Assembly (NCBI RefSeq): GCF_021532375.1
Contig: NZ_JAKGAP010000062.1
Coordinates: 1 to 37,123 of the forward strand
DNA from: Paenibacillus alkaliterrae
GTDB lineage: Bacteria > Bacillota > Bacilli > Paenibacillales > Paenibacillaceae
Length of the DNA: 37,123 nucleotides
Reading direction: 5' to 3'
Within the stretch, counting starts at the first letter, position 1. Every line of letters begins with the position of its first letter. The position numbers were made by a program, and so were the translations under genes. The notes beneath the pieces were generated by a model. The model worked only from the letters and a program-made list of their open reading frames with translations. It was not told the origin of the DNA and searched no databases. Shown here in pieces: positions 16,519 through 25,638 of this stretch.

Positions 16519-18808
16519 AAAAGCGGTCGGTTACGGCTGTATGGCAGCTCTTCTCTTTTTCGGCATCGTGCCATGGGTAATCGGGGAACAAAAACCTGCT
16601 GATGGGTCCGAACGCTTTCATGAAAACAAAGAAGATCGTGCGATTTCATATAAAATCAACAGCTACACGTCACCGGAAACCAAACATGCGCAGATCGCAG
16701 CCAGAAAAGTGCCGGACGGCTACAAGCTTGCAGCGCAAAGCGAACGGCTGGAATTGTACATGGACAATGCTATGAAGAGCATCATGATCAAGAACAGACA
16801 AAGCGGGTACGTATGGAGCTCCATCCCGGAGGAAGAGGGTCTGCAGCAGGAGAGGCTCAATGAGGAGTGGCATGCAGCACTCCGTTCGCCTTTTCTAGTC
16901 GAGTATTTCGATGAACAATCGATGCTGCAAAGAGGCAGCTATCTCTCTCTTGAAAGCACAACGGAGCGAGTGGAGCAGGTACCGGGAGGAATCAAGGCAA
17001 CCTATGCGCTCCAAAAACTGGATGTGACGTTTACCATGGAAGTAAAGCTGGAGGACGACGCGCTTGTTGTCCGGCTTGACGATAAGGACATGGCGGAGAA
17101 CGGGAAAGCCAAGCTTTCGTCCATTCAGCCCCTTCCGTTTTTGGGAGCCGTGTTGAAAGACGAAATACCGGGTTATATGCTTATTCCGGACGGCAGCGGG
17201 GCGTTGATCCGATTTCAGGAAACGCATCCCCGTTACGATCAGGCCTATGACGGGAAAGTCTACGGCATGGATCATGCGGCCGAATATTCGGATCTCCGGT
17301 CGATCAATGAACAGCCGATCTTAATGCCGGTTTTCGGCATGGTGCACGGGACGGGCCAAAACGGTTTTCTCGGCATCATTGAGGACGGAAAGCATACATC
17401 CCGCATCATCGCTTATCCGAGCGGCGTCAATACGAATTATTATTGGACGTCGCCCAAATTTGTACTGCGTTATGCGTATTACCAGCCGACGAGTAAAAAT
17501 ATGGGCGGTTTCAATACGTTTCAGGCGGAACGCAATCACGAGGACCGTCAAGTGCGCTACATCTTCCATGACGGCCGCGACGCCGATTACGTAGGAATGG
17601 CCAAAACGTACAGAAATTATTTGAAGGATCTGGATATTCTGAAGCCAAAGAGCGTATCGCAAGAGAACATTCCGCTTCATATGGAATTGCTGGGCCTTGA
17701 AAAGGAGCCCGGGATTATCGGCAATACCATGGTCAACATGACAAGCTTCGAAGAAGCGGAGGCCATGGTGAACGAATTGATGAATCAGGGGGTTCATAAC
17801 CTCTCCGTTGTATTCAGAGGCTGGGATGAAGGCGGTCTGAACGGCAACAATCCCGATAAGTTTCCGGTCGCGAAGGAGCTGGGCGGAGAGAAAAGGCTGC
17901 TCGAGCTGAAAAAGAGCCTGGAGGAAAAAGGCGTTCCGCTATTTCTATTTGCCGATTATACGAGCGCTTACGGAAAGAATGATGATTTTAGTCCCAAAGC
18001 GGACGGCATACGCACCATCAGCAATAATGTGCTGAGTGATACGTATTACTTGTGGTTCGATGAGGAGAGCAGCAGCGATTTGACCGTTTATTTTATAAAT
18101 CCGAAGCTTGCCGCCGAAATGGCGAAGAGCGATGCGGAGCGATTTGACCAAATGGGCATCGATGCCCTGGCGCTCGGCAAGACGGGCTCGTTGTTGTTAT
18201 CCGATCATCATCCGCAAAACAAAATGTCCAGAATGCAGGCGGCGGGCGAATACGAGAAGCTGGCCGGCTCATTGCTCGGGAAAATGGATCATGTAGGTGT
18301 TTATAAGCCGAATGACTATTTATGGAAATATTCATCGCAAATGTTTGAAATGCCGCTTTACTCGTCGCAGTATATGTTTTCGACCGATACGGTGCCTTTT
18401 CTGCAAATTGCCCTGCACGGTTATGTCGATTATTTCGCGCCATCCGCCAACTTCAATGCGAATCCGCAGCAATATTTGCTGCGAATGGTGGAGTACGGGG
18501 CTTATCCGTCCTATAAATTAACGAACGAGCCGTCTTGGAAGCTGAAAAACACCCTGTCCAACGATATGTTTACGTCGTATTTCAAGGATTGGAAGGGCGA
18601 GATCGCATCGACTTACGAGAAGATGAATGCGGTTCTGAAGCACGTGCAGGATGCTACCATTGAACAACGAAATGTGCTGGACTACGGCGTTGTCGAAGTC
18701 GTCTACTCCAATGGGAAAAAAATAATCGTGAATTACAGAGCGAAAGACATTTCGTATGAAAACCAAACGGTTCCGAAGATGGATTTCATTCTGGCGGGAG
18801 GTGAATGA
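16505..18808 (+). CDS. DUF5696 protein, membrane-anchored, glycosidase-like fold suspected
   Basis: A 767-residue protein that starts with GTG 16505 behind AGAGGTGA and overlaps the previous gene by 14 bases. One hydrophobic N-terminal segment (about 9-25) serves as signal or anchor. A beta-rich region (about 60-390) is followed by a stretch with TIM-barrel character (about 400-650). Acidic residues sit at strand ends there: Asp441-Glu442 in GWDEGG, Asp484 in FADYTS, Asp567 in LLLSDHH. This layout, beta-sandwich then barrel with acids after strands, recalls GH31/GH36/GH101-type enzymes, but no listed family can be claimed. The domain is known only as DUF5696. The genes around it suggest that it acts at the outer membrane face on the incoming glycan. 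Confidence 0.75.
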   Translation: MSKIKKAVGYGCMAALLFFGIVPWVIGEQKPADGSERFHENKEDRAISYKINSYTSPETKHAQIAARKVPDGYKLAAQSERLELYMDNAMKSIMIKNRQSGYVWSSIPEEEGLQQERLNEEWHAALRSPFLVEYFDEQSMLQRGSYLSLESTTERVEQVPGGIKATYALQKLDVTFTMEVKLEDDALVVRLDDKDMAENGKAKLSSIQPLPFLGAVLKDEIPGYMLIPDGSGALIRFQETHPRYDQAYDGKVYGMDHAAEYSDLRSINEQPILMPVFGMVHGTGQNGFLGIIEDGKHTSRIIAYPSGVNTNYYWTSPKFVLRYAYYQPTSKNMGGFNTFQAERNHEDRQVRYIFHDGRDADYVGMAKTYRNYLKDLDILKPKSVSQENIPLHMELLGLEKEPGIIGNTMVNMTSFEEAEAMVNELMNQGVHNLSVVFRGWDEGGLNGNNPDKFPVAKELGGEKRLLELKKSLEEKGVPLFLFADYTSAYGKNDDFSPKADGIRTISNNVLSDTYYLWFDEESSSDLTVYFINPKLAAEMAKSDAERFDQMGIDALALGKTGSLLLSDHHPQNKMSRMQAAGEYEKLAGSLLGKMDHVGVYKPNDYLWKYSSQMFEMPLYSSQYMFSTDTVPFLQIALHGYVDYFAPSANFNANPQQYLLRMVEYGAYPSYKLTNEPSWKLKNTLSNDMFTSYFKDWKGEIASTYEKMNAVLKHVQDATIEQRNVLDYGVVEVVYSNGKKIIVNYRAKDISYENQTVPKMDFILAGGE

Positions 18809-18809
18809 G

Positions 18810-19691
18810 TTGCTGCTGAAACGGATCAGAAGAAGAAGAGAATCGTTCACGGGTTATCTGTTCGTTTTCCCATGGATCATCGGGTTTCTGCTCTTTATGG
18901 CCTACCCGATCTATTTTTCCCTGAACATGAGTTTTCACAAAGTGTTGATCACTTCCGAAGGTATCCAGAAGGACTTTCTTGGTTGGGACAACTTTAAATA
19001 CGCGTTTTTATCCGATCCGAAGTATGTGGAAGAACTGCTCGTTTTCATTAAATCGGTCGTATTCATGATCCCGATCGTCGTCGTTTTTGCGATGCTGGTG
19101 GCGCTGCTCATTAATCAGCCGATCCGATTTAAGGGTCTGTTCAGAGCCATCTTCTTTCTGCCGGTTGTCATCACGAGCGGCGAAGTCGTCAAGGAATTGT
19201 TCGCGCAAGGGGCCACTACCATTTCGATCGTGGAACGTTACGGGATTATCCAATTTATAGAAGCCAATTTGAGTCCGTCCTGGTCGGAGCCGATCATCGC
19301 GATCATTCAACAATTGATCGTTATCCTATGGTATTCGGGTGTACAAATCCTGATCTTCCTGGCCGGCCTTCAGAAGGTGAACAGCCAAATCTATGAAGCG
19401 GCCTCTATCGACGGGGCTTCTCCGTGGGAAATTTTTTGGAAAATCACCCTTCCCAGCATCAAACCGTTCATTCTGGTCAATATCATCTATACAACGGTCG
19501 ACCTGTTTACCAATTCATTGAACGATGTGATCATCCTCATTAAAGAGCATATGTTCAAAATCAATACCGGCTTCGGGTATGCGACAGCTCAGGCATGGAT
19601 TTACTTTATGATTATCTTTGTCATTCTGCTCTTCGTCGTCGTTATCTTCGGCAGAAACGAAGACTACAACCCCAGAAAGGCAGGAAGGTGA
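18810..19691 (+). CDS. sugar ABC transporter permease, third of four (MalF/UgpA type)
   Basis: The open frame reaches back into the DUF5696 gene, but TTG 18810 lies 8 bases after GGGAGG and directly after the stop at 18808, so it is the likely start (293 residues). Six predicted membrane segments begin with GYLFVFPWIIGFLLF. The EAA loop is EAASIDGASPWEIFWKITLP. Stop and next start are five bases apart, so it is tightly coupled to the fourth permease. Confidence 0.82.
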   Translation: MLLKRIRRRRESFTGYLFVFPWIIGFLLFMAYPIYFSLNMSFHKVLITSEGIQKDFLGWDNFKYAFLSDPKYVEELLVFIKSVVFMIPIVVVFAMLVALLINQPIRFKGLFRAIFFLPVVITSGEVVKELFAQGATTISIVERYGIIQFIEANLSPSWSEPIIAIIQQLIVILWYSGVQILIFLAGLQKVNSQIYEAASIDGASPWEIFWKITLPSIKPFILVNIIYTTVDLFTNSLNDVIILIKEHMFKINTGFGYATAQAWIYFMIIFVILLFVVVIFGRNEDYNPRKAGR

Positions 19692-19696
19692 GCGGC

Positions 19697-20680
19697 ATGA
19701 AGAAGGGAAACATTTCAATGTGGAAAGCGGTCAAGACCATAGACAAAATTAAGATTGAGAACATTTGGTATAAGCTGAAAAAGTTTTTTCTCGGAAAACA
19801 GGGAAATGACGGCATGATCTTCAAGACCGTCATCTACGCGCTGCTGATCAGTATCGGTTTCGTCTATTTGTATCCGATTTTTTATATGGTCTCGCATAGC
19901 TTCAAAAGTTTGAAGGATCTGCTCGATCCGACCGTCTTATGGCTGCCCAAAACGCTGCATCTGGATAATTATATCCGGGCATGGAACGTGTTGGATTTCC
20001 CGAAAGCGTTCGGGGCATCGCTGTTGAATTCGGTATTACCGGCCCTATCTCAAACCGTTTCCTGCGCACTCGTCGGTTACGGCTTTGCCCGATTTAATTT
20101 TCCGGGAAAAAGCATCATGCTGGCTTTCATATTGCTGACCTTCATTATTCCTGTACAGGTCGTGATGATTCCGCTCTTTTTGTTGTTTAAGCAGTATGGA
20201 TTGCTGGGATCGCCGCTTCCGTTTATCGTCCCGGCCTTATTTGCCGGCGGTATCAAGAGCGCGCTGTTTATTCTCATCTACCTGCAGTTTTTCAAGACGG
20301 TGCCGAAGGCGCTCGAGGAATCGGCCCAAATCGATGGAGCCGGACCATTCAAAACCTTTTTCCGCATTATTATACCGATTTCGGTGCCGGCCATCGTCGT
20401 CGTATTTCTGTTCTCGCTTGTATGGCATTGGAATGAGACGTATATGGCTTCGCTGTATTTGGGAGAAAGCATGCGGACGCTGCCGCTGATGCTGCAAACC
20501 TTTGATTTGGCTTATTCCCAAGAGTACGCGAGCAGCGGTGCAACGGAAATGGTTAATATTAATGAATCGATCAAGCTTGCAGGAACGATGCTTATCATTC
20601 TTCCGTTATTAATCCTGTATCTGTTCGCGCAGAGATGGTTCGTCGAGGTCGTTGATAAAACGGGCTTAACCGGGGAGTAA
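19697..20680 (+). CDS. carbohydrate ABC transporter permease, fourth of four (MalG/UgpE type)
   Basis: The start is ATG 19697 behind AGGAAGGTG, giving 327 residues. It has an unusually long basic N-terminal tail (about 45 residues) before the first membrane segment (VIYALLISIGFVYLYPIFY), then six predicted segments. The EAA loop is EESAQIDGAGPFKTFFRIIIP. It pairs with the 18810 product. Two complete permease pairs in one operon suggest two transporters, each with its own binding protein. Confidence 0.83.
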   Translation: MKKGNISMWKAVKTIDKIKIENIWYKLKKFFLGKQGNDGMIFKTVIYALLISIGFVYLYPIFYMVSHSFKSLKDLLDPTVLWLPKTLHLDNYIRAWNVLDFPKAFGASLLNSVLPALSQTVSCALVGYGFARFNFPGKSIMLAFILLTFIIPVQVVMIPLFLLFKQYGLLGSPLPFIVPALFAGGIKSALFILIYLQFFKTVPKALEESAQIDGAGPFKTFFRIIIPISVPAIVVVFLFSLVWHWNETYMASLYLGESMRTLPLMLQTFDLAYSQEYASSGATEMVNINESIKLAGTMLIILPLLILYLFAQRWFVEVVDKTGLTGE

Positions 20681-20734
20681 AGGTTATCGTCGGAATAAGT
20701 ATATTAAATATATATTTGAAGGAGTATTAAAAAC

Positions 20735-21805
20735 ATGAATGAGAAAAGGTTGAAATTGGGAATTATAGGTGCAGGAGGCATATTCAAGTACGTTCACGGA
20801 CCTGCTTGGGAAGCGCATAAAGAAGTGGAGTTTACAGCCGTATGCGATGTGAACCGCGAAAGAGCGGAGGAAGCGGCAAAGCAATTCAATATTCCGCATG
20901 TTTATACGGACTATCAGCAATTGCTGAAGCATGAAGAAATCGACATTGTCGATATTTGCACCCCGAATTTGTACCACTCGCCGTACAGCGTTGCGGCTCT
21001 TGAAGCGGGTAAGCATGTGCTTTGCGAAAAACCGGATGCCGTCAATGTGGAAGAAGCGGTCAAAATGGCTGCGGCTGCCGAAAAAACGGGCAAGACGCTG
21101 ATCGTGATGAGAAACAACCGATTCAGCGCAGCTGCGCAATATATGAAGCAGTATATCGAGCAAGGCCACATGGGTGATATTTATACCGGACGCTGCGGCT
21201 GGCTTCGCCGTCGCGGTATCCCCGGCAAGGGCGGATGGTTCACGACGAAAGAATTGTCCGGAGGCGGTCCATTGATCGACTTGGGCGTTCATTTCATCGA
21301 TTTGTCCGTTTGGCTGATGGGTAACCCGCGCCCGGTTTCCGTTGTGGGTGCAACATACACGAAATTTGCAGGGAGCGACATTTCGGACTCGGTGCACAGT
21401 CAATTTGGCGAGAAAATGAACGACGGCACATTCGACGTCGAAGATCTGGCAACCGGCTTTATCCGATTTGAAAACGGGGCGACTCTGCAGCTTGAATTCA
21501 GCTGGGCATCCAATATCGAAGAGGAAGTCACCTTCTATGAACTGCGCGGAACAAAGGCTGGAGCCACTTTCAAAAATGGGAAACTAAAGCTTATTACGGA
21601 AGTGGAAGGAAAGCTGTGGAATGTGGATCCTGAAATCAGCAATCATCACATCGGCGATCACACGGGCAATATTCATCATTTTATCGATGTTGTCCAGGGA
21701 CGTGAACAGCCGATATTCAGACCGGAGCACGGCGTCGATATGATCAAGATTTTATCCGCTATTTACGAGTCCGCACGGACGGGGCATGAAGTTCGGCTGG
21801 GTTAG
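20735..21805 (+). CDS. Gfo/Idh/MocA family NAD(P)-dependent oxidoreductase (second copy)
   Basis: A 356-residue cytoplasmic enzyme with the Rossmann motif LGIIGAGGIFKYVHG at the N-terminus and CEKP at Glu98-Lys99-Pro100. The second domain carries LSGGGPLIDLGVHFIDL (about 170-190), where His and Asp are typical catalytic positions of the family. GAAGGAG precedes the ATG. It is the last gene of the transport operon, 54 bases after the fourth permease, and is followed by a 14-bp hairpin. A role in oxidising or reducing the imported sugar is likely; substrate unknown. Confidence 0.82.
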   Translation: MNEKRLKLGIIGAGGIFKYVHGPAWEAHKEVEFTAVCDVNRERAEEAAKQFNIPHVYTDYQQLLKHEEIDIVDICTPNLYHSPYSVAALEAGKHVLCEKPDAVNVEEAVKMAAAAEKTGKTLIVMRNNRFSAAAQYMKQYIEQGHMGDIYTGRCGWLRRRGIPGKGGWFTTKELSGGGPLIDLGVHFIDLSVWLMGNPRPVSVVGATYTKFAGSDISDSVHSQFGEKMNDGTFDVEDLATGFIRFENGATLQLEFSWASNIEEEVTFYELRGTKAGATFKNGKLKLITEVEGKLWNVDPEISNHHIGDHTGNIHHFIDVVQGREQPIFRPEHGVDMIKILSAIYESARTGHEVRLG

Positions 21806-21824
21806 AAAAAAATCGGGTTGATTT

Positions 21825-21866
21825 TATTCGTTCCGGAAGAGGAACTACCCCATTCCGGAACGAATA
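21825..21866. terminator. 14-bp inverted repeat after the transport operon
   Basis: Arms 21825-21838 and 21853-21866 are perfectly complementary around a 14-base loop. There is no following U-run, so it is at best an unusual terminator. Each arm contains the palindrome TTCCGGAA, so it could also be a protein-binding site in front of the regulator gene. Confidence 0.5.
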
Positions 21867-21914
21867 TTGAATAGTGTACAAGTATTTGTATCGAGATGAA
21901 GCGGGGAGAGAAGA

Positions 21915-22907
21915 ATGGCTACGATAAAAGATGTCGCCAAGATGGCAGGTGTATCGATATCGACGGTTTCGTACGCCTTGAACAACAACACCAAAGTAAG
22001 CAATAAAACCAAACAAAAGATAATGGAAGCCGTGCGCCAATTAAACTACCAGAAAAATGGCCTTGCATCCGATTTGAAAAAAAGCAGCACACGCACGATC
22101 GCTATCATCGTAACGGATCTGGCCGGTCCTTATTATGCGGAATTGGTTAAAGGCATACAGGAAGTTACACTGTCCAAAGGATATGACTTGCTTGCCTGCA
22201 GTTCGGTTGGCGAAGAAACGTCCACTGCGGTTAAATTTTTGACGGAGAAGCGGGTCGACGGCGCTATTGTATTGGCTTACAATATAAGTGAAGACATTAT
22301 CGAACAATCGGCCAGAAAGGAATTTCCGATCATATTGCTGGACCGGAAAGTGGACAACGAATTCGTCGTCAGCATTGAAATCGATAATGAAGAGGGCTCC
22401 TATATGGCCGCGGAATATTTGATCGAGCAGGGCCACCGGGACATCGCCTATATTAGCGGCATGGCCAAGAGCGATCTTAATTTCATGAGAATTCGCGGAT
22501 ATGAAAGAGCATTGCGCACGCATGGTCTGGACAGCAAAAACAGAATGCATCAATTCGGGCATTTTAACCGGGACAACGGTTACAGCATGACCAAAATGCT
22601 TATTACGCAGGGGAATTTGCCAAGCGCCATTATGTATGCGAATGATGAAATGGCGATTGGGGGAATTAAAGCGTTTAAAGAGCACGGCATCAAAGTGCCT
22701 TCCGATGTCTCCATCATTGGCTTTGACGATATTGAGCTGGCGCAATATGTCCGTCCTTCACTTACGACGATCATGCAGCCCAAATACGAACGCGGAGCAT
22801 TAGCTGCCCATTTGATATTTCAAATTCTTGAAGGCAAAGAAGTTGATAGTCACTATAAATTTCCAACTAAGTTGGTTTTACGGGATTCCGTTAAAAAAAT
22901 GAGTTGA
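21915..22907 (+). CDS. LacI/GalR-family transcriptional regulator of the locus
   Basis: A 330-residue regulator. The N-terminal helix-turn-helix (about 2-25) reads TIKDVAKMAGVSISTVSYALN. The hinge region NGLASDLKKSS follows, then a two-lobed periplasmic-binding-protein-like effector domain (about 60-330). GGGGAGAG precedes the ATG. Its own upstream region lacks GAAACGTTTC. It is the only regulator of this class in the window, and the seven exact palindromes at the four glycan promoters are its likely targets. The inducer is probably a short sophoro-oligosaccharide or a sugar derived from it; this is inferred. Confidence 0.88.
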   Translation: MATIKDVAKMAGVSISTVSYALNNNTKVSNKTKQKIMEAVRQLNYQKNGLASDLKKSSTRTIAIIVTDLAGPYYAELVKGIQEVTLSKGYDLLACSSVGEETSTAVKFLTEKRVDGAIVLAYNISEDIIEQSARKEFPIILLDRKVDNEFVVSIEIDNEEGSYMAAEYLIEQGHRDIAYISGMAKSDLNFMRIRGYERALRTHGLDSKNRMHQFGHFNRDNGYSMTKMLITQGNLPSAIMYANDEMAIGGIKAFKEHGIKVPSDVSIIGFDDIELAQYVRPSLTTIMQPKYERGALAAHLIFQILEGKEVDSHYKFPTKLVLRDSVKKMS

Positions 22908-23018
22908 ATAAATCAGCAGTTGAAAATTGAAGAACCATTACCGGATCGCTTGTTCTTGTCCAGAAAGTTAAGGTGGATAGTATATAGACTAGTCCGGTAT
23001 TTGTTTGCGGTACAAATC

Positions 23019-23028
23019 GAAACGTTTC
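23019..23028. promoter_or_regulatory. LacI-family operator O7 (GH35 promoter region)
   Basis: Exact GAAACGTTTC, 58 bases before the GH35 start. A degraded second copy, GAAACGGTTA, lies at 23060-23069. The promoter is uncertain; TTGTCC (22956) with a TAGTAT-like -10 near 22978 is possible. Confidence 0.68.
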
Positions 23029-23086
23029 ACCTCGTTATTTCATCGCCATACGAACAAATGAAACGGTTAAAGGGGAGGAAACGAAA

Positions 23087-25498
23087 TTGATAGAAATCAA
23101 AAATAAACAAATTATAATCGACGGTCAGCCGCAAATCATTATGTGCGGAGAAATTCATTATTACCGCCTGGAGAGAAAAGATTGGCAGGACCGAATCGAC
23201 AAACTGAAGGAGGCCGGCATGAATGCGGTCGCTTCTTATATACCATGGTTGTGCCACGAACCAGTGGAAGGTGAAGTGGATTTGGAAGGAATAACGCGTC
23301 CTGAGCTTGACCTTGGCGGATTTATTGATTTATGTCAGGACAATGGGCTTTATTTTATTGCAAGACCGGGACCGTTCATTATGGCGGAAATGAAAAACGA
23401 GGGGCTTCCGCATTGGATCTATAAGAAACATCCTGAGATCGTGCCGGTTACTTGGGACGGGCGTCCCATTCCGACGAAAACGATCGATTATACGGCGCCG
23501 GGATTTTTACAGGAGGCGCGAAAGTGGTATGCTGCCGTCATGCCTGTCTTGGCATCGCGTCTCTGCGGCAAAGGCGGCAATATTATCGGCGTACAGCTGG
23601 ACAATGAAATCGGCATGCTCTCGTGGGTCAGCAATTCACCGGATCTTACGGATCATGTGCTTGCCGATTTTGCGTCATGGCTGATGCGGCAATATGATGC
23701 CGAGTCGCTGAAACAGAGGTATCCGGTTAACCCCGATATTCAGACGGAGTGGAAGAAAGCCGTTCAATTTCCTGCGGAGCCATATGCCGCGGAGCTTCGC
23801 CACGATTTGGGTTACTATATGCGATACCGCTTCGCCAAATATGTGGCCGAGCTTCGTCATTATTCGGAAGAGTTCGGTGTAACCGATGTTCCGTTTTTGG
23901 TGAATATCCATGGTACGGGACACGGAAGAGGTTTAACGTATCCGATTGGCATCAGCCAGCTGTATGAGTCATACACCCAGGCTCCGGGCTACTTGTCCGG
24001 CTCCGATATTTATTTCGGGGACCTGGATATGACGAGCTTCCAGGATCTTTATTTGATCAACGGCTTTATGGATGCGGTTCACCTTCCGGATCAGCCGCTC
24101 ACTTCACTCGAGTTCAATTGCGGAGACGGAAATTTCGGAGAAACGTACGGCGGCCGCTTAGACCCTTCCGCAGTTGATTTCAAAACACGCATGTGTATCG
24201 CTCAAGGCAACCGTCTGATCAATTTCTACTTATTCTGCGGCGGATACAACTATCGAATGGATCAGAAGATGGGAGACGGCAATGACCGTGTGGCCTTTAC
24301 CGGGGAACGCCATGGTTTTGCGGCTCCAGTCAGTCCTGAAGGCGAACTCAACTACACGTATCCGAGAATGGCTCGGGTGAATAAGACCGTCATGGCTGTT
24401 GCGGATAAATTGGCCGTTATGGATGAAGAACGCGATGACGTTGCTTACGCTTTCATTCCTGACTACTACATGACGGAATACAAGTATCCGAAAAGCGAAC
24501 GAATGAAGGAAATTGTCCAAAATATCGAAGCGAACCGCGGTTCCGGCGCATGGGAAATTATGGCCCGCGCAATGCTGCTCGCCGGATACCGGTTCGGTTC
24601 CGTCGATGTGCAGAACAAGGCAGTCGATCCGAAGCAGACGCCTGTCATTGCCCTCCCTTCGGCGAGGTATATGCATGAGCATATCCAGCGGAAATTGGCC
24701 GATTTTATGGAAGCCGGAGGAAGCATTCTCTTATACGGGGAAGTTCCGCTCTATGACATGGAAGGAAAAGACTGCACGATCCTGGCAGACGCATTCGGTG
24801 TCAAGCTGACAGGCAGCAAAAGAGGTGGAGAGCACTATTACCTTTCTTTATGCGCGGACGGCTTTGCTGCGCCTCGTCCGGAAGTGCGGTCTCATTTTGC
24901 GCAAGTGTTCGATCACGGAAATACGGAAGCGATCATGCGCGTATACGACACGAATGAAGTGTGCGCTTTCGAGGCAAAGGTAGGCAGGGGAAAAGCGATT
25001 GTGTTTGCGGCGGCTTACCGCTGCGATATCCCGCTGTTTCGAACCGCATTGGAAAGATTGGGAGCTAAAGCTTCGCTTTACCACGATTGTCCGAACCATG
25101 GCGTGTTCATGACATCGACTGCGACCAAAGAAGGCGAACGCTTACTCCATTTGCTTAATTTGGATGGCTTCGATAAAAAAATGCATCTATATGATCAAGG
25201 AACGAAGCTATTCGAAGGCCACAAATTCGAACTTTCAAGCAAAGACGGCGTAATGCTGCCTTTGAACGTTACCTTTCATGGTGTGAAGGTCGTTTATGCG
25301 ACGGCTGAGATTACGAAAGTGACGAACCAATCATTGGAGTTTCGATTAACACAAAGTGAAGATATCATTGCGCTTGAAACGGAAAAAACAATTTTGCCAA
25401 GCGAAGATTATACGATAGAGAATAACGGCGGGATAACGCGGATCATTTCAAAGAAGCATGCCAAGCTGGACAACCGTTTGGAAATTTGTTTCGTATAA
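23087..25498 (+). CDS. GH35-family glycoside hydrolase or transglycosidase
   Basis: An 803-residue protein without a signal peptide. A TTG start at 23087 lies 7 bases after GGGGAGG. The N-terminal TIM barrel (about 1-370) has the GH35 pattern GEIHYYR, a PGPF motif, the acid/base candidate Glu174 in QLDNEIG and a nucleophile candidate Glu342 in TSLEFNCG. The rest (about 430-803) is beta-rich, including a beta-galactosidase trimerisation-like alpha/beta segment. Most GH35 enzymes are beta-galactosidases, but a GH35 from Ignavibacterium album acts as a 1,2-beta-oligoglucan glucosyltransferase. In this regulon a beta-1,2-glucan activity is at least as plausible as galactosidase. Expression is tied to operator O7. 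Confidence 0.75.
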   Translation: MIEIKNKQIIIDGQPQIIMCGEIHYYRLERKDWQDRIDKLKEAGMNAVASYIPWLCHEPVEGEVDLEGITRPELDLGGFIDLCQDNGLYFIARPGPFIMAEMKNEGLPHWIYKKHPEIVPVTWDGRPIPTKTIDYTAPGFLQEARKWYAAVMPVLASRLCGKGGNIIGVQLDNEIGMLSWVSNSPDLTDHVLADFASWLMRQYDAESLKQRYPVNPDIQTEWKKAVQFPAEPYAAELRHDLGYYMRYRFAKYVAELRHYSEEFGVTDVPFLVNIHGTGHGRGLTYPIGISQLYESYTQAPGYLSGSDIYFGDLDMTSFQDLYLINGFMDAVHLPDQPLTSLEFNCGDGNFGETYGGRLDPSAVDFKTRMCIAQGNRLINFYLFCGGYNYRMDQKMGDGNDRVAFTGERHGFAAPVSPEGELNYTYPRMARVNKTVMAVADKLAVMDEERDDVAYAFIPDYYMTEYKYPKSERMKEIVQNIEANRGSGAWEIMARAMLLAGYRFGSVDVQNKAVDPKQTPVIALPSARYMHEHIQRKLADFMEAGGSILLYGEVPLYDMEGKDCTILADAFGVKLTGSKRGGEHYYLSLCADGFAAPRPEVRSHFAQVFDHGNTEAIMRVYDTNEVCAFEAKVGRGKAIVFAAAYRCDIPLFRTALERLGAKASLYHDCPNHGVFMTSTATKEGERLLHLLNLDGFDKKMHLYDQGTKLFEGHKFELSSKDGVMLPLNVTFHGVKVVYATAEITKVTNQSLEFRLTQSEDIIALETEKTILPSEDYTIENNGGITRIISKKHAKLDNRLEICFV

Positions 25499-25524
25499 TG
25501 AGAGAGAGGAAGATCTATCCATGC

Positions 25525-25605
25525 GCACTTCGGAATACAGGTCGGGAAGCGGCGGCAGACCGGCTTGAAAGCCGGTACCGTTAAGCAAGAGGATTTTCGA
25601 AGTGC
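25525..25605 (+). ncRNA. possible structured RNA between the GH35 and GH144 genes
   Basis: An outer stem GCACTTCG (25525-25532) pairs exactly with CGAAGTGC (25598-25605). Inside, ACCGGCT and AGCCGGT form a 7-bp hairpin with loop TGAA (25559-25576 region). A competing pair, GGTC with GACC, shares bases with that hairpin, so two folds are possible. I do not recognise a known riboswitch class. It may be a leader element or a decayed gene fragment; one frame stays open for 33 codons without a start. Confidence 0.3.
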
Positions 25606-25638
25606 AGAACTCATGTGAGTAATTAAAGGAGCAATTAT

